Shown in pieces: positions 24,347-33,893 of a stretch of DNA of 64,000 nt; within the stretch, counting starts at the first letter, position 1; each line of letters opens with the position of its first letter. The position numbers and the translations under genes were made by a program. Location: contig NZ_JABEQD010000003.1 of NCBI RefSeq assembly GCF_014174395.1, positions 434,001-498,000 on the forward strand, read 5' to 3'. The stretch is from Gluconacetobacter aggeris (GTDB taxonomy: Bacteria; Pseudomonadota; Alphaproteobacteria; Acetobacterales; Acetobacteraceae). The notes under the pieces are model-generated. The model saw only the letters and a list, made by a program, of their open reading frames with translations. It made no database searches and had not been told where the DNA came from.

Positions 24347-25594
24347 TTGAACGTCCAGCTTGCGCCGACAGGCCTCAATCCCTTCGAAGACCCTCTCAAC
24401 CGCATCCTTGCAGAGATCGCGCTCAGCGTTCAGCTTCCGCCTTCGCTGCATGACAAAGCGAAATCGCGCTACGATGCGGTGCGGCGCCATCTCGAGGGCA
24501 CCACCGCCTTCTTCGACCAGATCGAACACTTCTACCCCCAGGGCTCCATGGCGATTGATGCCACGATTTCGACGCGCGGCACCGACGACGAGTACGATCT
24601 CGACATCGTCTCGCAACTCGGGGGCCGCTTTCGCGGTATGGCACCACTTGAAATCCTAACCGAACTCGAAACCGCCCTCGCCAACTACCCGGTCCAGCGG
24701 GTCTTGCGGCAGACACGTTGCGTCACTCTGTTTTACGCCGACAAGATGCATCTCGACATCACGCCGTCGCTGCGCGTCTATGCTACGCTCGATCGCGAAA
24801 GCCTGATCACCCACGCCAAGGGTCCGCGGCGTTCGGACGACGACCGCCTCGTCGACATGAACGCCTATGGCTTTGCGCAGTGGTATGCGAACAGGACGCC
24901 GATCGAACTGCGCATGGCAAAGGAGTTCCACCGGCGGTGGCTTGTCCATGCCGGCCTTGCCGTTCGCGCCGACGCCGATATGGACGATGTTCCGGATCAG
25001 TGCGACTTCATCGTCAAGAACACGGCAACGCTTGCCCTCCAGCTCCTCAAGCGCTTCCGGAATATCCGCTACACCAACTATGCTGGGCGCGTTCCGCCAT
25101 CGGTGATGCTCTCTTACTACGCCGGGCTCGCCGCGCAGCCGAACATGTCACTCAGCGCAATGCTCGTTCGCCTCGCGAGCTGGATCATGCGCGACATCGA
25201 GCAGGCCTCGCTCTACGGGCGGCTCCTGCATGTCGCCAATCCGGCCTGCGCGACCGATGTCTTCACCGACCGCTGGCCGGAATCCATCGCTCAGCAGAAT
25301 GAGTTCGCCGAACACCTGCACGAGTTCATCCGTTCGCTCGAGGCTATGCGCAAGGGCGAGTTGTTCCCAAACGCGATGATGGACACGTTGCGCGACGACT
25401 TCGGCGACCGCGTCGTGACCCGCGCCGCAGATCAGATCGCCACCGAGGTTGGTGGCGGGATACAGCAGTCGCGTCAGCTCTACACGCGGCGCGGCGGCGT
25501 GCTCTTGCCTACCGCCGCTGCGGTCGCAGCGTCTACCGTCAACCCGGCGGTCTCGGCGGCGCGGCCTCACACTTTCTTCGGGCGCAAGATCTGA
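24347..25594 (+). CDS. CBASS CD-NTase (cyclic oligonucleotide synthase)
   Basis: A nucleotidyltransferase of the cGAS/DncV-like class. FYPQGSMAIDATIS gives the GS motif, DEYDLDIV the two metal-binding Asp, and LDITPSLR the third; an OAS1_C-like helical domain follows. On infection it would make a cyclic nucleotide that activates the patatin effector. The frame opens at ATG 24215, upstream of the likely promoter. I chose TTG 24347 because GGAGG ends 5 bases before it and LNVQLAPTGLNPF looks like a natural N-terminus (GTG 24335 is possible). Stop and next start overlap by one base. The nucleotide product is not predictable here. Confidence 0.85.
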   Translation: MNVQLAPTGLNPFEDPLNRILAEIALSVQLPPSLHDKAKSRYDAVRRHLEGTTAFFDQIEHFYPQGSMAIDATISTRGTDDEYDLDIVSQLGGRFRGMAPLEILTELETALANYPVQRVLRQTRCVTLFYADKMHLDITPSLRVYATLDRESLITHAKGPRRSDDDRLVDMNAYGFAQWYANRTPIELRMAKEFHRRWLVHAGLAVRADADMDDVPDQCDFIVKNTATLALQLLKRFRNIRYTNYAGRVPPSVMLSYYAGLAAQPNMSLSAMLVRLASWIMRDIEQASLYGRLLHVANPACATDVFTDRWPESIAQQNEFAEHLHEFIRSLEAMRKGELFPNAMMDTLRDDFGDRVVTRAADQIATEVGGGIQQSRQLYTRRGGVLLPTAAAVAASTVNPAVSAARPHTFFGRKI

Positions 25595-26046
25595 TGCAGG
25601 CGGCGTCCCTCTCCATCGACCAGCAAATCGCCGCGATGAAGGCGACTTGGCCGCAGTTCGCTGCCCGCCGCGTTGACCGCCGCGCTCAGTCCGCTCGGTG
25701 GGTGGGAAGCGTGAGGCCGCAATATTCAAACTACGCACTGGAAATCCGTTATGGGCTCGGGTCGTTCCCCGAGGTGCGGGTGCTCTCACCCGAGCTGGTT
25801 CGGTTGTCCGGCAATTCCGAGGGGCAGCTGCCCCATGTCTATCCGCCGGCCGAGGATCCGACTCTTTGCCTGTTTGATCCTCGCGAGAGGGAATGGTCAT
25901 CGGCGATGACCATCGCCAGCACGACCGTCCCTTGGGCGCTCGACTGGCTCGCCTGCTACGAACTTTGGTTGATGACCGGACGCTGGACCGGCGGCGGACG
26001 GCACGCCGGATCAGAATTCGCCGAGGTAACGGAGACCACCCCATGA
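25594..26046 (+). CDS. CBASS E2-like protein (type II-short)
   Basis: 150 residues with the E2-only CBASS signature: PHVYPPAEDPTLCLFDP containing the active-site Cys, then the PWALDWLACYELW region and TGRWTGGGRH. In full type II systems a fused E1-E2 (Cap2) and a JAB protease (Cap3) act on the CD-NTase C-terminus. Here only the E2-like part exists, the type II-short layout. The CD-NTase ends in a flexible Gly/Ala/Ser-rich tail, suitable as a conjugation partner. It starts in TGATG with the CD-NTase stop and ends in ATGA with the effector start. Confidence 0.8.
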   Translation: MQAASLSIDQQIAAMKATWPQFAARRVDRRAQSARWVGSVRPQYSNYALEIRYGLGSFPEVRVLSPELVRLSGNSEGQLPHVYPPAEDPTLCLFDPREREWSSAMTIASTTVPWALDWLACYELWLMTGRWTGGGRHAGSEFAEVTETTP

Positions 26047-27077
26047 ATTATGTTCCACCGCGCCGGTCAGACGGCACGATCCAACATGCTCGCCTAAAGC
26101 AATCATGGCCACAGGGTCGCCCGTTCCGCATCCTGTCAATCGACGGAGGCGGAATTCGCGGCGTGTTTCCTGCGGCCGTCCTGGCCGAACTCGAAAGCCG
26201 CTTCCTAGGCGGCGCCTCTATCACCAATCACTTCGATATGATCGCGGGCACCTCAACGGGCGGCATTATCGCGCTCGCCCTTGCCCACGGGATGACGGCC
26301 CGACAAGCCTTGAACATCTATCTCGAACGCGGTGAGCACATCTTCCCGCCGGTAGCTGGGCTCGGCAAGGTATCGAGGGCGCTGCGCTGGGTATTCAAAC
26401 CGAAGCACGACCAGGCGGCGCTCAAAGAGGAGCTGCTACGGATCTTTGGCGACAAGGTGCTAGACGATGCCGTCACCCGCTTGGTCGTCCCGAGCTTCGA
26501 AGGGCGCCACGGCGAGCCATTCCTCTACAAGACGCCGCACCACCCGGACTACCAGAAGGACCGCCACAAGAAATTCGCCCATGTAGCGCTCCACACGACA
26601 GCAGCCCCATCCTACTACCCCGGTGTCGAGGACGACGGTTACGTCATGATCGATGGCGGTATCTGGGCCAATAATCCGGTCATGAACGCCCTGGTCGACG
26701 CCCTGGCCTGCTTCGACATTGCACGCGAGGACGTGCGTATCCTAAGCTTGGGAACGGGTGAGTCCACTTTCGCGGTCGATGAGCGGGCTCGCAACGGAGG
26801 CATCAAGGATTGGGCGTTCATGCGCTCATTCAACGCGGCTGCCCGAGCACAGTCCCGCAATGCCCTCGGCCAAGCCTATCTGCTGGTCGGCAAGAACAAC
26901 GTTACACGGATCGATGTGCCGGAAAGCGACACACCGATCGCGATGGATGATGTGCAGCGCTCGGTCCGGGAGTTGCCACTGGTCGCACGTAGTCTCGTTG
27001 AAGGCGCCGGGCATCATATCGAACGGGTATTCCTCGACGGTGCAGTCGAGCGCTTCATCCGTTGTCCGGTGATGTAG
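26043..27077 (+). CDS. capV: CapV-like patatin phospholipase, CBASS effector
   Basis: 344 residues. Patatin catalytic elements are complete: oxyanion loop DGGGIRGVFP, nucleophile GTSTGG, and the Asp in MIDGGIWANNP. CapV is activated by the cyclic nucleotide and degrades inner-membrane phospholipids, killing the infected cell. The start is set by the ATGA overlap with the E2-like gene; the same frame is open 50 codons further upstream, inside the E2 gene. Last gene of the operon. Confidence 0.85.
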   Translation: MNYVPPRRSDGTIQHARLKQSWPQGRPFRILSIDGGGIRGVFPAAVLAELESRFLGGASITNHFDMIAGTSTGGIIALALAHGMTARQALNIYLERGEHIFPPVAGLGKVSRALRWVFKPKHDQAALKEELLRIFGDKVLDDAVTRLVVPSFEGRHGEPFLYKTPHHPDYQKDRHKKFAHVALHTTAAPSYYPGVEDDGYVMIDGGIWANNPVMNALVDALACFDIAREDVRILSLGTGESTFAVDERARNGGIKDWAFMRSFNAAARAQSRNALGQAYLLVGKNNVTRIDVPESDTPIAMDDVQRSVRELPLVARSLVEGAGHHIERVFLDGAVERFIRCPVM

Positions 27078-27359
27078 CTGAATGGTGGATCAGAGGTATC
27101 CCGACCCAGCTCACACTATGCCAGCGCAACGGGTCTGGATTCGCGCGATATAAGGACTACCTCGATTGCGACCGGATGCCGGTAGGTCGCCGATTAAGGT
27201 ATCGGATCCGATGCCATCGGCCGACACGAAGTCGGATGAGGCGACACATGTTTAGGTCAAGTCATAAGAATATTGATGGCTCATGTCCTGAGGAATTATT
27301 TCTTCCACATTCTCGTTCGCACCATACTTGCATCGATATCAGCTGATGGAGAAGCGAAT

Positions 27360-28415
27360 ATGACCCAACCTGTTGCTCTTGTGGCCGGAGCTAACGGCAT
27401 TATTGGTAATGCCGTTGCCCACGAACTCCGTTCGCATGGGTGGAAAGTACGCGCATTAGGTCGCAAACCTGTCAATGGGTTTGAAACCCTTACAGTCGAT
27501 TTAACTGTTCCCGTAGCAACAGCGGCAGCCCTAGAAGCGGCTGGTGATACGACTCATCTGTTCTATGCATCGCTTTCCCCGGACTCAAACCTGGCAATCG
27601 AAGCGACACGTAACGCTGGGATGCTATCCAATCTGCTAGACGGACTCGAAGCCGCACGAGCACCGCTCCAACGCGTCGTAATCTATCAGGGTTACAAGAT
27701 CTACGGCGTTCATCTCGGAGCGCAGGCTCCAATCCCAGCCCGGGAGAGTGATCCGCCTCATATGCCTCCGAACCTCTATATGGCACAGGAAGCAACATTA
27801 CGGGAACGAGCCAAACGGAGCGCGTGGAATTATGTTGCGTTAAGGCCAGACGTCGTCGTTGGAGATGTGACTGGCAACCCCATGAATATCGCGCTGGTTG
27901 TCGGTGTTTTCGCCACAATCTCCCAAAAACTTGGGATTCCGCTTCGCTTTCCGGGAACCGAAAAAGCCTACCGGCAACTCGTTCAATTCACGGATAGCGC
28001 CCTGCTGGCTCGGGCGAGCTACTGGGCTGCAACGTCTAATCATGCTGTCGGCGAAGCCTTCAATGTAACGAATGGAGATGTCTTTCGTTGGGAACGGATG
28101 TGGGAAGACGTTGCTATGTTCCTCGGCATGCCACTTGCGTCTCCGGTCCCACTGGTTCTTGCCCGACATATGGCGGACAAAGGCCCTATCTGGAGGGAGA
28201 TCGCTGAAGAACATGGTCTGGCCATTCACGAGCTAGACCAGCTAGTTAACTGGGAATTTGGTGATTTCGTCTTCCACACCGAGACGGATGTTATCTCTGA
28301 CGTCAATAAGATCTATCGCTTCGGTTTTACCGAGCGTATGGACTCCACTTCTTCGCTCCTTACAGCGCTCGATCGCTTCAGGGGAAAGAATATCTTGCCA
28401 CTCCTGACAAAATAG
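27360..28415 (+). CDS. SDR-family NAD(P)-dependent reductase (PRISE-like)
   Basis: About 351 residues from ATG 27360, which has GGAGAAG upstream; the open frame extends to 27273 without a better start. Rossmann motif GANGIIGNAVAHELRSHGW, then the YQGYKIYGVHLG segment with YxxxK-like residues and PNLYMAQE, as in progesterone-5-beta-reductase/iridoid-synthase-like (PRISE) proteins. It probably reduces an enone; substrate unknown. It stands alone between CBASS and the trb cluster, so it may be cargo or flanking DNA. The 282 bases before it (27078-27359) show no gene. Confidence 0.75.
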   Translation: MTQPVALVAGANGIIGNAVAHELRSHGWKVRALGRKPVNGFETLTVDLTVPVATAAALEAAGDTTHLFYASLSPDSNLAIEATRNAGMLSNLLDGLEAARAPLQRVVIYQGYKIYGVHLGAQAPIPARESDPPHMPPNLYMAQEATLRERAKRSAWNYVALRPDVVVGDVTGNPMNIALVVGVFATISQKLGIPLRFPGTEKAYRQLVQFTDSALLARASYWAATSNHAVGEAFNVTNGDVFRWERMWEDVAMFLGMPLASPVPLVLARHMADKGPIWREIAEEHGLAIHELDQLVNWEFGDFVFHTETDVISDVNKIYRFGFTERMDSTSSLLTALDRFRGKNILPLLTK

Positions 28416-28575
28416 AAATTTGGCCACTCGGTAAGATCATTTTTCGAACCCTCAACACTTTCGCACAAATTGGAAAATCTATTGCCGAGAGCAGCCACCG
28501 CTTTCTATGCGTCTTGAGCGAGGCGCAATGTTATCTGCCGGCTTGCGCCTGTTCCCACCTTTATTACCCTGTAAG

Positions 28576-28800
28576 CTATGTGGGACTCACCCTCCGCGCC
28601 TTCGCGAACCCCCGGTCCGTAGCAATGAATCGCTCCAGCATGGGCGCGATGAGACGCGCGGGATCGGGGGCTACCTGCCCGGCCTCCCGACCGAGGATCT
28701 CGGCATAAGCGACAAGATCACGGTGCAGGGCGGCGGGCAGTTCCAGCGTGACTTTCACAGGTTTGTCATCCTCGATCGGACCAAGCTTCAACTTCATCAT
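28576..28800 (-). CDS. DUF2274 domain protein
   Basis: 74 residues starting KLKLGPIEDDKPVKVTLELP, ribbon-helix-helix-like, the DUF2274 protein that habitually ends alphaproteobacterial trb operons. Start overlaps the TrbI stop (ATGATG). Likely a small DNA-binding or accessory protein; no experimental role known to me. Confidence 0.75.
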   Translation of the reverse strand: MMKLKLGPIEDDKPVKVTLELPAALHRDLVAYAEILGREAGQVAPDPARLIAPMLERFIATDRGFAKARRVSPT

Positions 28801-29999
28801 GGGTGGGTTTCCTTCTCTTTCCATGGCTTGAGGAAAAGATCGCGATTCAAAATAAGCGTGAACGGCAGGCCGGGCCGGTCGGTCAGCGTCGGCTGAATAT
28901 TCAGACTGCGATCAATCAGGCGGTTGCCGACCATCGAGAAACCGTTCGATGCCCCGCTGCGGATCGCCTGCATCAGGTTGTTATCGTTCCATGACGTCCC
29001 GGCTTCGGAGCCCACGCTGAGGAGAGTCGTGACCAGGGCCGCCTTGAAAAGCTGTCCCCAATGGTTGTTCACCTCATCGGACAGGCCGGACTGGCCGATG
29101 GCGTCGCCACCGGGCAACTTTTCCAGGACAAGGCTTTCGCCGTTCGGGTAGATCAGCCGGGTCCAGATAATCTGGGTGCGCTGCTGCCCGAAGGAAATGC
29201 CGCTATTATAGGCCCCGAACAGCGTGCTGCCCTGCGGGATCAGCAAGAACCGTCCGGTCGGACTGTCATAGACGTTCTGGGTCACATGCCCGACGATCTG
29301 GCCGGGCAGGTCGGAACTGATCTTCGTATTGAGTGCGCCGGCAATGACGGTCCCAGCCTGGAGGATATAAGGCGAGGCGGGAGATACGATCCGATCCGGG
29401 CTGACGGTCATGCGGTCCGGCTGACCCGCCAGGAAGGCGCGATTGCCGGTCTGCTGGTCGGGGCCGGTCGGTGATGCCTGTGCTCCGGGAGCGGTGGCCA
29501 TGACCGGAATCGTCTGCGCAGCTTGACCGTCATGCGCCTCGATCTGCGCGAAGAGCCTGCTGGTGCGTGCCGCCTCGATTTCCTGATCGCCACGACGGTC
29601 TCCCATGCCGGAAACCGGTCCCGCGCGACCGCTCCGCTGTGCGTCGAGGATTGGCCTGCCCAGATCACCAGGCAAAGGCGGCCCGAGTTTCGGAGTGGCG
29701 GTATAATCACTGGGGAGTGCGGCCAGCCCGTCAGCCGAAGGACGGGAGTCGGTGTCCTGTGCCCCCTGAACCGAACCCTTCTGCGTACCATTTTGCAGCG
29801 CGTAGCCCAGCGCAAGACCGATCGCGAGCATCCCCGCACCACCCAGCGTCCAGATGACGGGGCGCGAGAGCCGGACCACCGGTGGACGTTGCGCGCGCAG
29901 CCGCAGATCGGGAGAAGGCGGCGGGGACGATGGTCCTGTTCCGCTCCCGCTTGCGGTGGCTCCCGCATTTCCTTCCGGGCGCTCTTCCGCGCCGCTCAT
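28797..29999 (-). CDS. trbI: conjugal transfer protein TrbI (VirB10-like)
   Basis: 400 residues. Short cytoplasmic N-terminus, single membrane helix (about 48-70, VIWTLGGAGMLAIGLALGYA), Pro/Gln-rich periplasmic linker, and the C-terminal VirB10 beta barrel domain (from about 200: ILQAGTVIAGALNTKISSDL, then QGSTLFGAY). It spans both membranes and forms the outer-membrane core of the type IV secretion channel with TrbG. It overlaps its neighbours on both sides by ATGA. Confidence 0.92.
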   Translation of the reverse strand: MSGAEERPEGNAGATASGSGTGPSSPPPSPDLRLRAQRPPVVRLSRPVIWTLGGAGMLAIGLALGYALQNGTQKGSVQGAQDTDSRPSADGLAALPSDYTATPKLGPPLPGDLGRPILDAQRSGRAGPVSGMGDRRGDQEIEAARTSRLFAQIEAHDGQAAQTIPVMATAPGAQASPTGPDQQTGNRAFLAGQPDRMTVSPDRIVSPASPYILQAGTVIAGALNTKISSDLPGQIVGHVTQNVYDSPTGRFLLIPQGSTLFGAYNSGISFGQQRTQIIWTRLIYPNGESLVLEKLPGGDAIGQSGLSDEVNNHWGQLFKAALVTTLLSVGSEAGTSWNDNNLMQAIRSGASNGFSMVGNRLIDRSLNIQPTLTDRPGLPFTLILNRDLFLKPWKEKETHP

Positions 30000-30997
30000 G
30001 ACTTCCTGCCATCCGTGCGCACGATCCGCACGCGCTGCTCGGAATGTTTATCGCCCAGCCGCAATTCGGCGGCAGCAAACAGGCGGTCGACGATCATCCA
30101 GTTCTGTCGGACGCGGTAGTTCACTAGTTCCGGGCCGCCATCGGCCCCCAGCACGAACAGCGGCGGCAGTTCGCCCTGCCCGATACCGGACGGAAACGCG
30201 ATGAACACCTTTCGCCCGTCATCGAACGCCCGCAGCGGCATCCATGGCGGTGTTCCGCCTTTCACACTCTCGATCGCGTAACGGAAATTCAGCGCGGCCA
30301 GATCCAGCCCCGCGTCCACAGGCGTCGCCTCGTCGGCGTCGCTGTCCTGCCGGTGCAGGGCAATCAGATCGTCCTCGGGATAGTCCCAGGACACGGACGC
30401 CATATAGGTCGTGGGTGTCGCCCGCAGCTCGGCAAGGTAGGTCCGCCGGTCGGTATTGACGATCAGATTGGTGGTGAGATCCGGGCACGTCGGCTTGACC
30501 AGAATATGCACCCGTTTGGTCATACCCGCGCCACTGGTGGTATCGCCGACGATCCAGCGCACGGTGTCTCCCACCGCGACCGGGCCTGTACCGACCAGCT
30601 TCTCGCCCTTCTGGAGCATGATGTCGGTGATCTCGCCGGGCGCTGCATAGACCTGATAGAGCGCGCCCGCGCTGTAGGGGTAAACCTGCACCGCGTTCAC
30701 ATAGCCGGCCCGCGTCGGCTGGATGCGAGCGGCAAGATTGGCCTGGGTCACGCGCACGGTAGGATCAGCCGCCTCGGGCACGACATGGGCACGCCGCAAC
30801 GACGGAAGCGGTTTGAGCTGGCCCGGCAGGGGAAGGATTTGCGGAACTTCCACCACCTGAACAGGCTTCGGCGGATCGGGCTGGCGCACGGCCTGAGCCG
30901 CGTCATCATAACGAATAACCGGCGGATGATAATGCTGCGCGCATCCGGCCAGCGGCAGGGTCAGCAACGGCAAGGCGCGCGTGAGGGTGCGGATCAT
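29996..30997 (-). CDS. trbG: conjugal transfer protein TrbG (VirB9-like lipoprotein)
   Basis: 333 residues with a lipoprotein signal peptide (lipobox LAGC at about residue 19). VirB9-type beta domains include YTSPY-like VQVYPYSAGALYQVYAAPG and a late NYRVRQNWMIVDRLF segment. Forms the outer-membrane ring with TrbI. Four-base overlaps with trbF and trbI. Confidence 0.92.
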   Translation of the reverse strand: MIRTLTRALPLLTLPLAGCAQHYHPPVIRYDDAAQAVRQPDPPKPVQVVEVPQILPLPGQLKPLPSLRRAHVVPEAADPTVRVTQANLAARIQPTRAGYVNAVQVYPYSAGALYQVYAAPGEITDIMLQKGEKLVGTGPVAVGDTVRWIVGDTTSGAGMTKRVHILVKPTCPDLTTNLIVNTDRRTYLAELRATPTTYMASVSWDYPEDDLIALHRQDSDADEATPVDAGLDLAALNFRYAIESVKGGTPPWMPLRAFDDGRKVFIAFPSGIGQGELPPLFVLGADGGPELVNYRVRQNWMIVDRLFAAAELRLGDKHSEQRVRIVRTDGRKS

Positions 30998-31677
30998 TGT
31001 CCGAGTTCCTTCGACCAGTTGATGGCGGAGACGTAGATTCCGAGCGGGTTTTTCCGCAGATGATCCGCGTCGCGCGGCGTGCGCAGCACGACCGAGACAA
31101 TGGCGGTCCAGCGCTCGGTGCCGGTGAACGTGCCGTCACGGTAATGGTGCTCGGTCCAGGCGACTCGGAAGCTGCCGGGCGAGGCCCGGATCACCGAAGC
31201 GATGTCCACCTCGACCTGCTCATGCCCGATCCGTGAAAACGGATCATTCAGGCGGGCATAATCATTCAGCGCCACCGCGCCGGAGGTGGTGGTGAAATCA
31301 TAGGCGCGCAGCCAGTTATGCCGGACCACCACCGCGTCCGACGACAGGGAGCGGACGTCGTGAACGAACTGCGCCAGATACCAGGCAATCTGCGGATCGG
31401 CGGGCATGTAGCCGGACGTGGCCGGGGCCACGACCTGCGCCTGCCCCAGCCGGTCCACCTGCACGACCCACGGCGTGATGGTGCCGCGCGCGGACTGCCA
31501 GACCAGGCCAGCCCCGAGACCTGCGGACAGGAACAGGGAACCGAACGCCATCAACCGCCAGTTGCGGGCCTGCACACGGGCGGAGCCGATGCGTTCGTCC
31601 CAGATCTGTGCGGCTTTCTGATAGGGCGTGACGGGCTCGGGCGTGGTCCCGTAGCGTGTTGTGGAGCGACGGAACAT
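30994..31677 (-). CDS. trbF: conjugal transfer protein TrbF (VirB8-like)
   Basis: 227 residues. N-terminal cytoplasmic segment, one membrane helix (about 40-62, LMAFGSLFLSAGLGAGLVW) and a periplasmic VirB8 NTF2-like domain (WTEHHYRDG, TERWTAIVSVVLRTP). Assembly factor bridging the inner-membrane complex to TrbG/TrbI. Confidence 0.92.
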   Translation of the reverse strand: MFRRSTTRYGTTPEPVTPYQKAAQIWDERIGSARVQARNWRLMAFGSLFLSAGLGAGLVWQSARGTITPWVVQVDRLGQAQVVAPATSGYMPADPQIAWYLAQFVHDVRSLSSDAVVVRHNWLRAYDFTTTSGAVALNDYARLNDPFSRIGHEQVEVDIASVIRASPGSFRVAWTEHHYRDGTFTGTERWTAIVSVVLRTPRDADHLRKNPLGIYVSAINWSKELGQ

Positions 31678-33110
31678 TATTCTTTCTCCGAGAGATCGAT
31701 GGAGGCGGACCCGCCGCCGCCATCGGCGGAGCGGATGATATGGGCGGCCTCGGCGGCATGGGTCGCGGCGTTGCGACGCTTCATCTTCTGAGCCCAGCGG
31801 GGCGGCTTGCCGTCGGAGCCGTCGCCACCATTAGGGCCACCTCCCGAGGGGCCGCCGCCGCTATCGGTAGGCCCGGTACCGGGATCATCTCCACCGCCAG
31901 ACGAGCCTGAAGATCCACTGTCACCCGATGGACTGTCGCTTTCTCCGCTACCGCCCATCGCACCGGCGGCCCAGCGTCCGCCGGCAGAGTAGCTTTCCTT
32001 CAACGAGGATCCTGCCGCGCCGACCTTGCTCTTCACGGCGTTCACCGCAGTACCGCCAGCGGCGCGACCGACATTGCCAGCCGCCGACGCCATGCCAGCC
32101 GCGCCGGTCTGTCCGGCTGCTCCCATGGAGTAGGCTGTCGTGGCGGCACCTGCGACGGCAGCCCCGCCGCGCGCTGCTGCTGCCGTCGCACCGAGGGCCG
32201 CCGCACCCCCGGACGCTACGGCAGCGGGTGCGGCAACAGCCGCAGCACCCATCGCACCCACCGCCATCGCGGTTCCGGCCGCTGCCCCGGCACCAAGCTG
32301 CGGGGCACCGGAAATCAGCCCATTGGCGAGAGAGCCGCCGAAAATGGCGAGACCCACGATGCAGAGTGACGCCAGCACGACGGACAGCGCCTGCCCGATG
32401 GTGGGCGCGCTGTCGCCGTAGGACGACGTCGTGAACTGCCTGAACAGCACGGATGCGATGGCGGAGATGACCGCCAGCACCATGATCTTCACGCCGGACG
32501 ACACGACATTGCCCAGTACCTTCTCGGCCAGGAACGCCGTGCGGTTGAACAGGGCAAACGGGATCAGCACGAAGCCTGCGAGTGAGGTCAGCTTGAACTC
32601 GACGATCGCCACGAAGAGCTGCACCGCCAGGATGAAGAAGGCCGCCAGCACGATGAACCAGCACAGGAGCAGGACGAGGATCTGCACGATGCTGGCCAGC
32701 GCACCGAAGGAAAACGCCAGTTTACTCGCCGCATCCAGAAGCGGCTGCGCGGCATCGAGCCCGGTCGCCGCCAGTCGGCCGGGGTGCATGAAATCCCCGA
32801 GGGCCAGCGTGCCGCCCCCGGCCTTGAGCCCGAGGGCCGCGAAACTGTTGAAGACGATCCCCGACAGGCCGCTGAAATGGTCGATGACGAAGGCAAAGAA
32901 GCCGATATACAGCGTCTTTTTCACCAGGCGCTGAACAATGTCCTCGTCGGCGGCCCAGGCCCAGAACAGTCCCGCCAGCACGATGTCCATCACCGAGAGC
33001 GAGCCCGCGAGCGACACCACACTGCCCCGGACCAGACCGAAACCGGAATCGATCGTAGTCTCGAAGGTATTCAGGAAACCGTCGATGATGCCGACATTGT
33101 CGCTCGCCAT
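31677..33110 (-). CDS. trbL: conjugal transfer protein TrbL (VirB6-like)
   Basis: 477 residues: several hydrophobic segments in the first 270 residues (inner-membrane channel component), then a long Ala/Gly-rich stretch and a Ser/Gly/Asp-rich tail (about 385-440) before a short charged C-terminus. The low-complexity tail is typical of TrbL and explains the strongly repetitive DNA at 31830-32290. Confidence 0.9.
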   Translation of the reverse strand: MASDNVGIIDGFLNTFETTIDSGFGLVRGSVVSLAGSLSVMDIVLAGLFWAWAADEDIVQRLVKKTLYIGFFAFVIDHFSGLSGIVFNSFAALGLKAGGGTLALGDFMHPGRLAATGLDAAQPLLDAASKLAFSFGALASIVQILVLLLCWFIVLAAFFILAVQLFVAIVEFKLTSLAGFVLIPFALFNRTAFLAEKVLGNVVSSGVKIMVLAVISAIASVLFRQFTTSSYGDSAPTIGQALSVVLASLCIVGLAIFGGSLANGLISGAPQLGAGAAAGTAMAVGAMGAAAVAAPAAVASGGAAALGATAAAARGGAAVAGAATTAYSMGAAGQTGAAGMASAAGNVGRAAGGTAVNAVKSKVGAAGSSLKESYSAGGRWAAGAMGGSGESDSPSGDSGSSGSSGGGDDPGTGPTDSGGGPSGGGPNGGDGSDGKPPRWAQKMKRRNAATHAAEAAHIIRSADGGGGSASIDLSEKE

Positions 33111-33113
33111 CGC

Positions 33114-33893
33114 TCAATATCCGGAACTGGGGATAGCGACGGCCTGGGGAACATAGGCATTATACTGGGAGAAATGCTGATACTGCGCTTCCGCGCCGGC
33201 CTCGTTCGCCGCCTGTCGCGCGCGTTCGAGGTCCGCAGCACGGCCATTGGCGGCCAGTTCGGCCTGGATGTCGGAAAGCTGGCGGGATTGCAGAGCCATA
33301 AGCTGGTTGCCGGCCTGCGCGGCCTGCAACGCCCCGGTTGACGTCTGGCTGGCCGACACCAGTTGCGTCATGGCCGAACTGTCGCTCGGGATATTTCCTA
33401 CCACCCGCGCCTGAAGCTTCAGGGCATCCTCGAACCCACCCACGGAATTCTGCCACCGCGTCTGCGCCTGACTGAACAGGGCGCTGTCTGACATGCCTGA
33501 CGACAACGATGTGTATGACTGCTGGTACTGCTGCTCAACGGACTGGACGCTGTAGGCGATGTTCTGCGCCTGCGCGAGCAATGCCGTCGTCTGGGAAATC
33601 GTCGATTGTAGCGTCGACAATGTCGATAGCGGCAGGCTCGCCAGATTGCGACCCTGATTGACCAGCATCTGCGCCTGATTGGCGAGAGACGTGATCTGGT
33701 TGTCGATCTGCTGGAGCGTCCGGGCCGCGATCAACACGTTCTCGACATGGTTCGCGCCGTCATAGACCGCCCATTGCGCATGGGCAGGCACAGTCGATGC
33801 CGCCGACACAGCGACGGACAGCCCAACAGTGAAGAATGCAGCGCGCTGCTGGCGGAAATCTTTTACCCGGATACGGAAAAACTTTTCCGTCAT
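33114..33893 (-). CDS. trbJ: conjugal transfer protein TrbJ (VirB5-like)
   Basis: 259 residues with an N-terminal secretion signal (SVAVSAASTVPAHAQ) and a helical, Gln-rich body (QQIDNQITSLANQAQMLVNQ). TrbJ is a periplasmic minor pilus component, linked in RP4 to entry exclusion when paired with TrbK. No trbK-like lipoprotein gene is seen between trbJ and trbL. Confidence 0.9.
   Translation of the reverse strand: MTEKFFRIRVKDFRQQRAAFFTVGLSVAVSAASTVPAHAQWAVYDGANHVENVLIAARTLQQIDNQITSLANQAQMLVNQGRNLASLPLSTLSTLQSTISQTTALLAQAQNIAYSVQSVEQQYQQSYTSLSSGMSDSALFSQAQTRWQNSVGGFEDALKLQARVVGNIPSDSSAMTQLVSASQTSTGALQAAQAGNQLMALQSRQLSDIQAELAANGRAADLERARQAANEAGAEAQYQHFSQYNAYVPQAVAIPSSGY

Noticed and set aside
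31830-32290. Strongly repetitive DNA that could be taken for a repeat array
   Set aside because: It encodes the Ala/Gly- and Ser/Gly-rich tail of TrbL; no regular unit or spacer pattern, so not a CRISPR or tandem array.
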